Positions 41,595 through 50,889 of a stretch of 64,000 nt of DNA are shown in pieces. How positions within the stretch are numbered: position 1 is the first letter of the stretch; each line of letters opens with the position of its first letter. Origin of the DNA: Rhodospirillales bacterium (lineage in GTDB: Bacteria > Pseudomonadota > Alphaproteobacteria > Micavibrionales > Micavibrionaceae); NCBI GenBank assembly GCA_023898785.1, contig CP060239.1, positions 372,001-436,000 of the forward strand, given 5' to 3'. The translations under genes were made by a program, and so were the position numbers. The notes below the pieces were generated by a model. The model was not told the origin of the DNA. It saw only the letters and a program-made list of their open reading frames with translations, and did not search any database.

Positions 41595-44500
41595 ATGAAA
41601 TGGTTATTCGCTGTTTTTTCGTTGTTCGTTATGCTGTTGATCGGTTTGGCGGTGGCACCGAGCTTTTTTGATTGGAATAAATACAAAGAGCCGATTTTGC
41701 AACAGGTGGCGGAGCTTACAGGGCATAATGTGCGTATTGAAGGTGATATTTCGCTGGCGCTGTTGCCTAGTCCGCGGGTGTTTTTGGCTGATGTGATGGT
41801 GCTTGATCCGTCGGATAAGGCGGGGGAAAAAGTGTTTGCAGCGTTTAAGCAGCTTGATGTGCGCGCCCAATTGATGCCGCTCTTCAATGGGCAGGTAGTC
41901 GTGCGTTCCGTGCGTCTGGAGGCTCCGCAGGTTTCGCTGTTTAAGGATGTGGATGGGCGGTTTAATTTTATGACGCCGAAGTTGGAAGCTATGGTGAACG
42001 CGAAAAAGGCGCTGAGCGCTGGCGAAAAGGTGTCTTCTGGGGCACAGAAATTTGCAGTTTCGTTTGAAGATATAAGCATTGAAAACGGTGTTTTTGAGTA
42101 TCGCGAGGCTGGGAAAAAGGCAGAGCATAAGCTTCGGGGGGTGAATTTGGATGTGCAGGCAAGCTCTTTGCAAGGTCCGTTTAAGGCGGAAGGATCGCTC
42201 CTTTATAATGATCAGCCGATTGAATTTGAGGCTAAGAGCGGGAAAATTGATACGGTATTACAATCGACCAGTTTGAATGTAAAAGCGCGTTCTCGCGGCG
42301 TTGATGCGCGTTATGCGGGCGTGTTGAGCTTCGGTGGTATGCCGGAGGCGCAAGGCGAGATTTCTGTTCGCATTGAAGATTTAAAGGCGCTGAGTGGCAA
42401 GGAGGCATCGTCAACGGGAGTATCAGGCGCTTTGGCGGTTAGCGGTTTGTTGAGCGCGAATGCTGATAAGGCTTCACTTAAAAATGCTGAGTTAGAGGTT
42501 GCGGGAAAGCAGCTTAACGGGGCTGTTGATATTGCTATGAAGCCGCTGAGCATGAACGGGGCGTTTACCGGGCAAGATATTGTTGATCTTGACTCGATTT
42601 TCGGGCGCAAAAAAGCTTCAAATGGCGGGTCTTTTGATGCGGCTTCTTTGGCCGGAATGCTGCCGGGAACACTTGAGATTCAAGAGGTTGGCGATATTAA
42701 ATTGTCTTTGCAGGTGCCGGGAGTGGTCCTGAACGGGCAAGTCTTAAAAAAGGTTCAATTTACTGTACAAAATACAGAGAAAAGTTTTGCTGGTCTCGTT
42801 GATGTGGGGGAAGTACCTGGTCAGGGGCGGATGCAGTTTTCCGGGGCCTTGAGTTTTGCGGATAAATCTAAGTCAGCCAAGACGGGTATGGTGATTTATT
42901 CCGGTCCGGTGGCAGCGTTTGAAATTAAAGGTGAGACACAAAACTTACCCATTACGGTGCAGGCTTTTACCGGGATGAATAATTTGCCGTTGGTGCGAGA
43001 TTCCAAGCGCGGAGTGTTTGAATTTGCAGGGAAGGTGCGTCCGTCTGGCCTGTCGCTTGATAAAGGCATAATCAATATGGATGAGGCGGCGTTTTCACTT
43101 TCCGGTGCATTTGAGGGGCAAAAAGATACGCCGCGCTCTTTATTGAAAGCTAAGGTGGTTGCAGATAAACTGGATTTTGACACTCTGATGAACGGTTCAG
43201 GTGGGTCGGTGGCTGGGGATCCTTTAGCGCCGCTGAAAACGCTGGCGCTTCCCTTTGATGTTGATTTGGATCTGCGGATTCATGATACGACCATTCAGGG
43301 ACATGCTATTAAAGGTTTTGGCGTAGAGGCGGCGCTGCGGCCTAGTGTTTTACGTATTGTCAAAGCGGGGGCGGATCAATTTGTCGGATCGGTTGTGAAT
43401 GTGAACGGGACGATTGGCGATTTGAAAAATATGGCGGGGCTGGATATTCGCGTTTTGGTCGATACGCCTGATCCTTATAAGCTAGCCGGGGCATTTAAGG
43501 TTGATACGGCGGCGTGGCCGAAGGATCTGGGGCGAACGCAGGCGAGCCTTAAGGCCAGCGGGGATTTGAAGGCGTTAAATGTTGATGCGTCTATTAAGGC
43601 GCTCGGCGGTGAGGTTTTCGTGAAGGGGCGGGCTTCTCATCCGTTGACTCAACTTTCTGTTAGCGGTTTGGCGCTATTGGTAAAGCATCCGAATATGGAT
43701 AAGGCGTTGCAAAGCTTTGCGCCAGGCGCGCCGCGTTATGCCTCTTTGAGCAAGCCTATGGATTTTGCAGCGGATGTGGCGATGGATGGCAAGGTGACAT
43801 CTTTGAGCAATATCAAGGCTGACTTGGCTGGCACAACGATAACCGGAGCAATTCGACTGGATTCGAGCGGTACTAAGCCTGAGCTGAATGGAAGTCTGCG
43901 GCTTGGCGATCTGGTGTTGAAAAGTGGCAAGAGTGGTTCATCTGTGGGTCAATCTTCCGCCGTTTCCGGTTCAAAATCTGCTGAAAAATGGTCGAGCGCG
44001 CCTATGGATGCGGGCTGGTTGCATGCGATGAATGCGGATATCGATGTGGCGGCGAATTCTATACTTTATGAAACGTGGGATATGAAGAAACCGGCTTTGA
44101 AGCTTACACTTCAAAATGGTGTGATGAATATTGCTGATTTACAGGCAGGCTTGTATGACGGGCAGATTAGTGCAGCGGGCAGTGTTTCATCAACGGGACC
44201 GAAGGCACCGATGATTGTGAAGATGGCTAGTAAAATAGACAATATTAATATGGGGGCTTTGGCCAAGGCTCTTGTCGGCTCCGGGCGCATTCAGGCGAGA
44301 GGGGATGTGTCATTTGATTTTGATGTATCCGGCACCGGGGAATCGCAGGCGGCGCTTGTCGGATCTTTAAATGGGCGGGCCAATCTGGCCGGGAATAATG
44401 TGGTGATGAAGGGGTTTGATCTGGCCGGGTTGGCAGGTGCCTTGATGGAAAGCAACAAGCCGTTGCCGCGGGTGCAGCAGATTTTGAATGCGTCGACCAG

Positions 44501-45047
44501 CAGTGGAGAGACTGCGTTTGATACGGTGAAGGGCGTTTATGCGATTGAAGCGGGCCGCGTTAATATTACCGAGATGGTGATGGCGGGGTCTGAGGCAAAG
44601 ATTGACTCGAAAGGGTCTGTGAATTTGCCGCGTTGGTGGATTGATACGATGCACACGGTAACGCTGGCCAATGCACCGGATGTGGACCCGTTTGATGTGG
44701 TGATTAAGGGATCTCTGGATAATCCTAGTAATACGTTTGGTAGCGGGTTGTTCGATACGTTTGTTCGTCAACGCTTGCAGCAAAAGGTAGTGGAAGAGTT
44801 GCCGGATTTACTGGGTAAGGATGTGACGGAGAAGTTGCAGAAGTTTGGTGTTTTGCCGCAGAAACGTGCTAAAACAGATGGAACACTGCCTCCTGTAACA
44901 GAAACTGAGCCGGCTTCTGGTGAGCAGCAGCCTTCTACGCAGAAGCAGCCGCAAGTGCAGCCTGTAGCGCCTGCGCCGCCGCCTAAGAGTGATGAAGAAA
45001 AAGCACAAGAAGCCATTCAGGGGTTGCTTAAGGGGTTGCTTCAGTAA
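41595..45047 (+). CDS. AsmA-family protein
   Basis: 1150 residues from ATG 41595, with CAGGAG at 41582-41587. One N-terminal membrane anchor (MKWLFAVFSLFVMLLIGLAV) is followed by the AsmA motif FFDWNKYKEPILQQVAELTG and HNVRIEGDISLALLPSPRVF. A very long beta-rich periplasmic body ends in the AsmA_2-type SLNGRANLAGNNVVMKGFDL and a Pro/Gln-rich tail. AsmA and related proteins form groove-like bridges implicated in phospholipid transport to the outer membrane. The last 20 bp overlap the convergent RHH gene. Confidence 0.93.
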   Translation: MKWLFAVFSLFVMLLIGLAVAPSFFDWNKYKEPILQQVAELTGHNVRIEGDISLALLPSPRVFLADVMVLDPSDKAGEKVFAAFKQLDVRAQLMPLFNGQVVVRSVRLEAPQVSLFKDVDGRFNFMTPKLEAMVNAKKALSAGEKVSSGAQKFAVSFEDISIENGVFEYREAGKKAEHKLRGVNLDVQASSLQGPFKAEGSLLYNDQPIEFEAKSGKIDTVLQSTSLNVKARSRGVDARYAGVLSFGGMPEAQGEISVRIEDLKALSGKEASSTGVSGALAVSGLLSANADKASLKNAELEVAGKQLNGAVDIAMKPLSMNGAFTGQDIVDLDSIFGRKKASNGGSFDAASLAGMLPGTLEIQEVGDIKLSLQVPGVVLNGQVLKKVQFTVQNTEKSFAGLVDVGEVPGQGRMQFSGALSFADKSKSAKTGMVIYSGPVAAFEIKGETQNLPITVQAFTGMNNLPLVRDSKRGVFEFAGKVRPSGLSLDKGIINMDEAAFSLSGAFEGQKDTPRSLLKAKVVADKLDFDTLMNGSGGSVAGDPLAPLKTLALPFDVDLDLRIHDTTIQGHAIKGFGVEAALRPSVLRIVKAGADQFVGSVVNVNGTIGDLKNMAGLDIRVLVDTPDPYKLAGAFKVDTAAWPKDLGRTQASLKASGDLKALNVDASIKALGGEVFVKGRASHPLTQLSVSGLALLVKHPNMDKALQSFAPGAPRYASLSKPMDFAADVAMDGKVTSLSNIKADLAGTTITGAIRLDSSGTKPELNGSLRLGDLVLKSGKSGSSVGQSSAVSGSKSAEKWSSAPMDAGWLHAMNADIDVAANSILYETWDMKKPALKLTLQNGVMNIADLQAGLYDGQISAAGSVSSTGPKAPMIVKMASKIDNINMGALAKALVGSGRIQARGDVSFDFDVSGTGESQAALVGSLNGRANLAGNNVVMKGFDLAGLAGALMESNKPLPRVQQILNASTSSGETAFDTVKGVYAIEAGRVNITEMVMAGSEAKIDSKGSVNLPRWWIDTMHTVTLANAPDVDPFDVVIKGSLDNPSNTFGSGLFDTFVRQRLQQKVVEELPDLLGKDVTEKLQKFGVLPQKRAKTDGTLPPVTETEPASGEQQPSTQKQPQVQPVAPAPPPKSDEEKAQEAIQGLLKGLLQ

Positions 45048-45249
45048 GTTTTTGTTGCAGCATTTTGAGGATATAGAGGCGGATAGCACTGGAGAGATTA
45101 TTCTCGCCGCGCTGCTCGTCGATTTCAGCGACGAGTTTATTGAGTGAGAGGTCCTGCGCGCTGGCTTCGGTTTTTAGTGCGTCCCAGAACTCGTCTTCCA
45201 GTGTGATGCTGGTTTGATGGCCAAGGATGTTGACGGAGTGTTTTTTCAT
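45028..45249 (-). CDS. Ribbon-helix-helix domain protein
   Basis: 73 residues from ATG 45247-45249. MKKHSVNILGHQTSITLEDE, FWDALKTEASAQDLSLNKLV and GENNLSSAIRLYILKMLQ match the RHH_4 domain (strand, two helices), common as a short stand-alone protein in alphaproteobacteria. It probably binds DNA as a dimer; the target is unknown. No toxin partner was recognised next to it. Its 3' end overlaps asmA by 20 bp tail-to-tail. Confidence 0.85.
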   Translation of the reverse strand: MKKHSVNILGHQTSITLEDEFWDALKTEASAQDLSLNKLVAEIDEQRGENNLSSAIRLYILKMLQQKLTEATP

Positions 45250-45283
45250 TTTTACCACAGAGGCACGGAGTACACAGAGTTTT

Positions 45284-45643
45284 TTAAATAATAATATCCA
45301 TATTGTCTGGCATTCTTACCATTATGCATTCAAATTCCGGTTTATCCGCAATGAATGTAATTTTATCTCCATTAGAAATGCTCACGACAAAGCTATTTTC
45401 GTTTATCTTTTGAATATCCTTAATATCTTGCCCAATGCACTTTAAAAGAACTTCTCTACTTTGTTGCTCTTCTGCATTACCAGTGAAGGTTTTTTCTTTT
45501 GTTACGTATTTGAGGTGTGCATATGTTTGTATCGTGTAGTTTCCACAGTGGATCTGAATATCGTATGGCCCGAAACCTACTAGATTAATTTCCCCACGGC
45601 ATCCAGATAATAACTCGTTGAAGTCGTTAGGTATGTCATACAT
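45284..45643 (-). CDS. Hypothetical protein, 119 aa
   Basis: Soluble, no signal peptide. MYDIPNDFNELLSGCRGEIN, DIQIHCGNYTIQTYAHLKYV and ENSFVVSISNGDKITFIADK suggest a small beta-rich domain. I do not recognise a family. It starts 4 bp downstream of fumC on the same strand. Base composition is more A/T-rich than its neighbours, which hints at later acquisition. Confidence 0.65.
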   Translation of the reverse strand: MYDIPNDFNELLSGCRGEINLVGFGPYDIQIHCGNYTIQTYAHLKYVTKEKTFTGNAEEQQSREVLLKCIGQDIKDIQKINENSFVVSISNGDKITFIADKPEFECIMVRMPDNMDIII

Positions 45644-45647
45644 TTTT

Positions 45648-47063
45648 TTAATCTCTTGGTTTGATCATAGAGAGCGGGTCTACCCATTCGTCGAATTGCT
45701 CTTCTGTGAGCAGGCCGAGTTCTATGGCTGTTTGTTTGAGCGTTGTGCCGTCGGCGTGGGCTTTCTTGGCGATTTTGGCCGCGTTGTCATAGCCGATATG
45801 AGGGTTGAGCGCGGTGACAAGCATTAATGAGTTTTCCATCAACTCAGTGATGCGTTTTTCGTTTGCCTCAATGCCTTCGACGCAGCGCTTGGTAAAGCTT
45901 TTCGTACTGTCGGCGAGCAGGCGGATTGATTGCAGGACATTGTAGATGATGACGGGTTTGAAGACGTTGAGTTCGAAATGTCCGTTAGAGCCCGCTATCG
46001 ATACAGTCGTATGATTGCCCATGACTTGTGCGCAGACCATGGTGAGGGCTTCACACTGGGTTGGGTTGACCTTTCCGGGCATGATAGAGGAGCCGGGCTC
46101 GTTGGCTGGCAGGGCAATTTCGCCGATCCCCGATCGCGGGCCGGAGCCGAGCAAGCGGATGTCGTTGGCGATTTTCATGAGCGATACGGCCAGCGTGTTG
46201 AGCGCGCCGGAGGTTTCTACCAGTGCGTCGTGGGCGGCCAAGGCTTCGAATTTATTTTCGGCGGTGACAAAGGGCAAGCCGGTGATTTCAGCGACTTGCG
46301 CGGCGAATTCTATGTCAAATCCGATGCGTGTGTTGATGCCGGTGCCGACAGCCGTTCCGCCCTGGGCGAGTTGATAAAGGCGCGGCAGGGTGTCTTTTAC
46401 ACGGGCGATACCATATTCGACCTGTTTGGCGTAGCCGGAGAATTCCTGGCCTAGCGTGAGCGGTGTGGCGTCCTGGAGGTGTGTGCGGCCGTTTTTGACG
46501 AGCGTGGCGAAGGCTTTGGATTTAGCCTCCAGCGCTTTGTGGAGTTGCTCCAAGGCGGGGAGCAGCGATGTGTGAATTTCCTCCACGGCGGCGATGTGCA
46601 TTACTGTGGGGAAGGTATCGTTCGAGCTTTGGCCCATATTGCAGTGATCGTTCGGGTGAACGGGTTCTTTACCGCCGCGTGTGCCAGTGAGGATTTCGTT
46701 GGCGCGCCCGGAGATAACTTCGTTGGCGTTCATGTTGGATTGTGTGCCGGAGCCGGTTTGCCATATGGCGAGAGGGAACTGGTCGGCCAGTGTGCCATCA
46801 ATGACTTCCTCCGCGGCTTTGATGATGGTTTTACCGAGGTCTTTGTCCATTGAGCCTTGCTTGATATTGGCCAAGGCGGCGGCTTTTTTCTGAATGCCCA
46901 GAGCACGGATGAGGGCGGAAGGCATTTTTTCGGTGCCGATGTCGAAATTCATCAAAGAACGAGCGGTTTGCGCGCCGTAATAGGCCTCGGCCGGGACTTG
47001 CATATCGCCGATAGAATCGCTTTCTGTGCGGGTATCTGTGAGGTTTTTCGCTGGCTTGCTCAT
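45648..47063 (-). CDS. fumC: Class II fumarate hydratase
   Basis: 471 residues, oxygen-stable iron-free fumarase of the TCA cycle. TRTESDSIGDMQVPAEAYYG, QTGSGTQSNMNANEVISGRA, KNGRTHLQDATPLTLGQEFS and the superfamily signature GSSIMPGKVNPTQCEAL (about 325-341) are all intact. The S-T of the tetrameric active site is followed by the C-terminal LGLLTEEQFDEWVDPLSMI. It lies 4 bp after purK on the same strand, so a purE-purK-fumC transcript is plausible. Confidence 0.96.
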   Translation of the reverse strand: MSKPAKNLTDTRTESDSIGDMQVPAEAYYGAQTARSLMNFDIGTEKMPSALIRALGIQKKAAALANIKQGSMDKDLGKTIIKAAEEVIDGTLADQFPLAIWQTGSGTQSNMNANEVISGRANEILTGTRGGKEPVHPNDHCNMGQSSNDTFPTVMHIAAVEEIHTSLLPALEQLHKALEAKSKAFATLVKNGRTHLQDATPLTLGQEFSGYAKQVEYGIARVKDTLPRLYQLAQGGTAVGTGINTRIGFDIEFAAQVAEITGLPFVTAENKFEALAAHDALVETSGALNTLAVSLMKIANDIRLLGSGPRSGIGEIALPANEPGSSIMPGKVNPTQCEALTMVCAQVMGNHTTVSIAGSNGHFELNVFKPVIIYNVLQSIRLLADSTKSFTKRCVEGIEANEKRITELMENSLMLVTALNPHIGYDNAAKIAKKAHADGTTLKQTAIELGLLTEEQFDEWVDPLSMIKPRD

Positions 47064-47067
47064 GTTT

Positions 47068-48126
47068 TTAGTCCTTTAGAATTGTGATATGGCCCATTTT
47101 GCGGCCCGGCCTTATATCTTGCTTGCCGTAGTCATGAAGGCAAGCGTTTTCTTGTCTCTGGTATTTTTCAATAAGGTTTATGTCGTCGCCAATGAGATTA
47201 TGCATTTCGCAAGGTGAATGGCGGTGAGGCTCTATGACGGGCAGGCCGCATACGGCGCGGACGTGGTTTTCGAATTGTGAGTGGGCGCAGGCGTCAATCG
47301 TCCAATGGCCGGAATTGTGGGTGCGCGGGGCGATTTCATTGGCGAGCAGGCGGTTATCTTTGGTAACAAAAAGCTCCAACGTCAGGACTCCGCGCAGGTT
47401 TACGTCTTTCGCCAGTTTTTCGGCGAGCGAAACAGCTTCGCTCAGGACATTTTTATCGAGCGGGGCGGGTACGGTGGTTTTGGAGAGGATATGGTTTTTG
47501 TGTTCGTTGAGACCGGGATCATAATGGATGGTTTTTCCGGTGGCATCGCGGGCGACGATGACGGAAATTTCACAATCGAAATCGATAATCTCTTCCATGA
47601 TTAAAGGTGCGCCATTAAATTGAGTCCATAACGTATCGATATTGGAATCGCTTGTATAGCGCGCTTGACCCTTGCCATCATATCCGAAACGTGTCGTTTT
47701 TAATATGCAGGAGTCCGCATTCCATTTTTCAAGCGTATCGAGCATATCTTGAGGTTTATCCACAGGGGCATACCGACCGGTCGGTATTTTTATGCTGCCC
47801 AGGAAGTTTTTTTCGCTGCGACGGTCTTGAGAAACTTCCAGTAGCTTTTCATTCGGATAAACGGGCTTAAGTTTTTGCAGGAAATGGATTGTTTCTATTG
47901 GAATATTTTCGAATTCATAAGAAATTACATCAACAATTTTGGAAAACTCTTTTAGGGCGCGCTCGTCAGTATAATCGGCAATAATCGTCTTCGCGGCGAC
48001 GAGAGAGGCCGGAGAATTTTTCTCAGAAGTGAAGATGACAACGGAAATGCCAAGATTGGCTGCAGCCAGCGCGCTCATTCGCCCGAGCTGTCCGCCGCCG
48101 AGTATGCCGAGTGTGATTTTATTCAT
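47068..48126 (-). CDS. purK: N5-carboxyaminoimidazole ribonucleotide synthase
   Basis: 352 residues from ATG 48124-48126 (MNKITLGILGGGQLGRMSAL). Upstream readthrough of the frame overlaps purE and is not part of the protein. ATP-grasp enzyme that carboxylates AIR to N5-CAIR in purine synthesis. Motifs: YEFENIPIETIHFLQ, SCILKTTRFGYDGKGQARY, the ATP-grasp ELFVTKDNRLLANEIAPRTH and HNSGHWTIDACAHSQFENHV. purE lies 13 bp upstream, and its product uses the N5-CAIR. Confidence 0.96.
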   Translation of the reverse strand: MNKITLGILGGGQLGRMSALAAANLGISVVIFTSEKNSPASLVAAKTIIADYTDERALKEFSKIVDVISYEFENIPIETIHFLQKLKPVYPNEKLLEVSQDRRSEKNFLGSIKIPTGRYAPVDKPQDMLDTLEKWNADSCILKTTRFGYDGKGQARYTSDSNIDTLWTQFNGAPLIMEEIIDFDCEISVIVARDATGKTIHYDPGLNEHKNHILSKTTVPAPLDKNVLSEAVSLAEKLAKDVNLRGVLTLELFVTKDNRLLANEIAPRTHNSGHWTIDACAHSQFENHVRAVCGLPVIEPHRHSPCEMHNLIGDDINLIEKYQRQENACLHDYGKQDIRPGRKMGHITILKD

Positions 48127-48139
48127 GGACGAGGTTATA

Positions 48140-48637
48140 TCAATCTGAGGGTGTTTGTGCAACGTCAGCTGTTTGTTTTGCGCGGAAATCATCCAGAGCT
48201 TTGGCGATGGTTTTATCGGCTGTGGCCAGAATGGCGGCGGCAAGCAGGCCTGCGTTTTTGGCACCGGCTTTGCCGATGGCAAGCGTACCGACAGGGATGC
48301 CGCCGGGCATTTGCGCGATGGAAAGCAGGGAGTCCATGCCTTTGAGGGCCTTGCTTTCAACTGGAACGCCCAAAACGGGCAGCGGGGTCATGGATGCGGT
48401 CATGCCGGGCAGGTGCGCCGCGCCGCCTGCGCCTGCGATAATCACCTTCAGTCCACGATTCTTAGCGGTTTCGGCGTAATTATACAGGCGCTCCGGTGTG
48501 CGATGCGCCGAAACAATTTTGACTTCGTGCGGGATGTTTAATTCGTGCAGGATGTCATGGGCCTCCCCCATGGTGTCCCAATCGCTCTGGGAGCCCATGA
48601 TGATGCCAACTTGAGGGTCTTTATCCGTATGAGTCAT
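48140..48637 (-). CDS. purE: N5-CAIR mutase, class I PurE
   Basis: 165 residues from ATG 48635-48637 (MTHTDKDPQVGIIMGSQSDW). Isomerises N5-CAIR to CAIR. GIIMGSQSDWDTM, EVKIVSAHRTPERLYNY, VIIAGAGGAAHLPGMTASMT and PVLGVPVESKALKGMDSLLS are diagnostic. The Ser-Asp of GSQSDW and the His of SAHRTP mark the mutase active site. It is the head of the purEK pair. Confidence 0.96.
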   Translation of the reverse strand: MTHTDKDPQVGIIMGSQSDWDTMGEAHDILHELNIPHEVKIVSAHRTPERLYNYAETAKNRGLKVIIAGAGGAAHLPGMTASMTPLPVLGVPVESKALKGMDSLLSIAQMPGGIPVGTLAIGKAGAKNAGLLAAAILATADKTIAKALDDFRAKQTADVAQTPSD

Positions 48638-48664
48638 GAGCACTTTATAAATGTTTTGAGGGGA

Positions 48665-48868
48665 TTAAGCAATAATGTCGTCGATCAGGTCGCTTTCAAT
48701 CTTTTTGATCATGTCTTTGAGCCACAGCTTTTTCTTTTTGAGCTGTTGTATATGTAGTAAATTGACAGGCTTATCACTCGCCATCGCGATCTCGATCATG
48801 TGATCAAGCGCTTTGTGCTCGCTCTGGTATTCCGCCAGTTTCGCTTGAAGTTCTTCTTGATCTTCCAT
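48665..48868 (-). CDS. DUF465 (YdcH-like) small protein
   Basis: 67 residues from ATG 48866-48868: MEDQEELQAKLAEYQSEHKA, LDHMIEIAMASDKPVNLLHI and QQLKKKKLWLKDMIKKIES. A helical hairpin with the KKKKLxLKDxI signature of the DUF465/YdcH family, abundant in alphaproteobacteria. Its function is not established. It sits just upstream of purE on the same strand and is divergent from pfk. Confidence 0.85.
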   Translation of the reverse strand: MEDQEELQAKLAEYQSEHKALDHMIEIAMASDKPVNLLHIQQLKKKKLWLKDMIKKIESDLIDDIIA

Positions 48869-49028
48869 ATCAGAAAAGTCGTACAAAAATTGATCCTTTA
48901 AAGGCTTAAGCCTAACACATAAAATGTTGTTTGATAATAGAAAATGCGTATCATGGATATAGAATTTAACAGGGTATTCATTCTTCGCCTTGTAAACTCT
49001 TCTTTTAATTCTCTTAAGGTGGATAACT

Positions 49029-50105
49029 ATGTCAAAAACAATTGGGATTCTGACCAGTGGCGGTGATTGTGCCGGGTTAAACGCGGTTATGCGGGCGGTG
49101 GTGCATCGGGCCGATTTGCTCGGTTGGAGCGTTATCGGCATTGAAAATGGTACGGCAGGGTTGTTGGAAACTCCTTATCGTGTACGGAAATTGCATCCAA
49201 CTGATTTTGACGGGTTTGTTATGCGCCGAGGAGGAACGATTTTGGGGACGACGAATAGCCGCGATCCTTTTCGTTATAAGGTGGATGATGGAACGGTTAA
49301 GGATCGCTCGGAGGAAGTGATTGCCGCGCTTAAGGATCTGGATATTGAGGCGTTGATCGGGATTGGCGGTGACGGGAGTTTTGATATTCTTAGCCGTTTG
49401 ACCAAGAAGGGCGGTCTTAACATGGTGGGAATCCCGAAGACGATTGATAATGATCTGGCGATGACGGATGTTTCTGTCGGATTTGATACGGCTTTGGAAG
49501 TTGCGACAGAGGCTTTGGACCGTTTGCAGCCAACGGCGGCCAGTCATGACCGGGTGATGATTTTGGAAGTGATGGGGCGCGATGCGGGGCATATTGCGTT
49601 GAATGCGGGCATTGCCGGCGGGGCGGACGTGATTTTGATTCCTGAAATCCCTTATACGCTGGAAGGGATTGCGAAGAAAATACAACGCGTTAAAGAAAGC
49701 GGGCGGAATTTTGCGCTTGTGATTGTGTCGGAAGCTGTGAAAGGGCCTGAGGGTGAAAAGCGCGAGGTTGTTTATCATGGCGGTGAAACGCGTTATGGCG
49801 GAATTGGTGAATATTTAGGGCCAAGAATTGCCGAAGCAACCGGGTTTGAAACGCGCGTGACTGTTCTGGGGCATGTTCAGCGCGGCGGGAATCCTACCCA
49901 TAATGATCGTTTACTGGCGCAAGGGCTGGGGGTTAAAGCCGTCGATCTTATCGCGGAAGGGACATATGGCAAGATGGTCGCGTGGCGTGGCCGGGAGGCT
50001 GTGGCCGTGCCGATTGAAGATGCGATTAAAAAGTGCCGCGTGGTGGAGTCTGATGGCTTTTTGGTTCATACAGCCCGCAGCCTCGGGATTTCATTCGGGG
50101 ATTAG
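49029..50105 (+). CDS. pfkA: 6-phosphofructokinase, group III type
   Basis: 358 residues. Phosphorylates fructose 6-phosphate. TIGILTSGGDCAGLNAVMRA, IGGDGSFDILSRL (about 112-124), the catalytic NMVGIPKTIDNDLAMTDVSV (about 135-155), ILEVMGRDAGHIAL and VLGHVQRGGNPTHNDRL are clear. The Lys in PKTIDND is the residue of PPi-dependent or mixed-substrate enzymes, whereas GGDG rather than GGDD points to ATP. The phosphoryl donor is therefore uncertain. AGGTGGAT precedes the ATG. Confidence 0.93.
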   Translation: MSKTIGILTSGGDCAGLNAVMRAVVHRADLLGWSVIGIENGTAGLLETPYRVRKLHPTDFDGFVMRRGGTILGTTNSRDPFRYKVDDGTVKDRSEEVIAALKDLDIEALIGIGGDGSFDILSRLTKKGGLNMVGIPKTIDNDLAMTDVSVGFDTALEVATEALDRLQPTAASHDRVMILEVMGRDAGHIALNAGIAGGADVILIPEIPYTLEGIAKKIQRVKESGRNFALVIVSEAVKGPEGEKREVVYHGGETRYGGIGEYLGPRIAEATGFETRVTVLGHVQRGGNPTHNDRLLAQGLGVKAVDLIAEGTYGKMVAWRGREAVAVPIEDAIKKCRVVESDGFLVHTARSLGISFGD

Positions 50106-50171
50106 AAAAGCGGGATTGAAGCAGGTCAGCGTTTCAGGCTAAGCTGATGGGAACAAGATTAAGGAATTTGA

Positions 50172-50711
50172 ATGCTATATGTAGAACAATCGCTGGGGCC
50201 GAATGAAGAGCTGGTTCATGTCGGGAAATTTCACTGGATGTACACGGTGCATGCCTTCATGGCGATTATCTGGGGGATTATCATCAGCCTGATGATCGTG
50301 GTTGGCGGTGTGATCGTTTACAAACAAATGGGCATCTTTCCTGCTAATTTGCCGATTATGGAAGGTTTGCAAAATTTAGATCTTTTGCATCCAGGTCTTA
50401 GAATTGCGGCCTTTATTGCCTTCGTCCTTGGTCTGCTTAGCTTTGCGCAGATGATGGTGGTGAAGGCGACGACTGAAATTGCGATTACCAATACGCGGTT
50501 GGTGTATAAGCGCGGGCTGGTTGCGCGGCAGGTCGGTGAGATGAGTATTGACCGGATTGAAGGGGTGAATGTTTTGCAGACTATTTTGGGACGGATTTTC
50601 AATTATGGCCGTCTGGCGGTGCGTGGGATGGGGATTGGCGAGGTGGTTTTGCCGCCGATTGAGGATCCGATTGCGTTTCGCCAGGCGATTGAAAGAGCGC
50701 GCACAATCTAG
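50172..50711 (+). CDS. PH domain-containing membrane protein (1)
   Basis: 179 residues. LGPNEELVHVGKFHWMYTVH, then spans at about 25-50 and 75-98, followed by a bPH2 domain: TEIAITNTRLVYKRGLVARQ, VGEMSIDRIEGVNVLQTILG and GRLAVRGMGIGEVVLPPIED. YdbS/YdbT-like. The bacterial PH domain is thought to sit at the membrane as a scaffold; the role is unknown. A second PH-domain gene follows after a long inverted repeat that begins at this gene's stop codon. Confidence 0.9.
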   Translation: MLYVEQSLGPNEELVHVGKFHWMYTVHAFMAIIWGIIISLMIVVGGVIVYKQMGIFPANLPIMEGLQNLDLLHPGLRIAAFIAFVLGLLSFAQMMVVKATTEIAITNTRLVYKRGLVARQVGEMSIDRIEGVNVLQTILGRIFNYGRLAVRGMGIGEVVLPPIEDPIAFRQAIERARTI

Positions 50712-50873
50712 TTTTTCTTTACTCTTCATGGATAAACGACCTGCAAACATCATGTTTCTACCCGCAGGACACAAGTGCGCTTCCGGTTCGCATGTACTTG
50801 ATGTACACTTACGCTTCCGGTTTTCGAAACATAAGGTTTTCGATCCGTTTCTCTGCGAAGAGTAAAGAAAAAC
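50711..50873. repeat. 163-bp nested inverted repeat between the two PH-domain genes
   Basis: The outer arms GTTTTTCTTTACTCTTC (50711-50727) and GAAGAGTAAAGAAAAAC (50857-50873) are perfect 17-bp inverse complements. The next 33 bases on each side still pair at about 20 positions, including two ATGTTTC/GAAACAT blocks. Inside lie a direct repeat CGCTTCCGGTT (50778-50788 and 50812-50822) and a central TGTAC...GTACA palindrome (50793-50807). The whole gap between the genes is consumed by it. It could be a MITE-like element, a structured RNA or a processing signal. Confidence 0.8.
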
Positions 50874-50889
50874 AAAGGGGAAAAGCATC

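Noticed and set aside
48127..48360. Longer purK start
   Set aside because: The extension lies inside purE in another frame; MNKITLGILGGG is the usual PurK N-terminus.
48869..49141. Longer start for the DUF465 gene
   Set aside because: It would run into pfk on the opposite strand; MEDQEELQ gives the normal family length.
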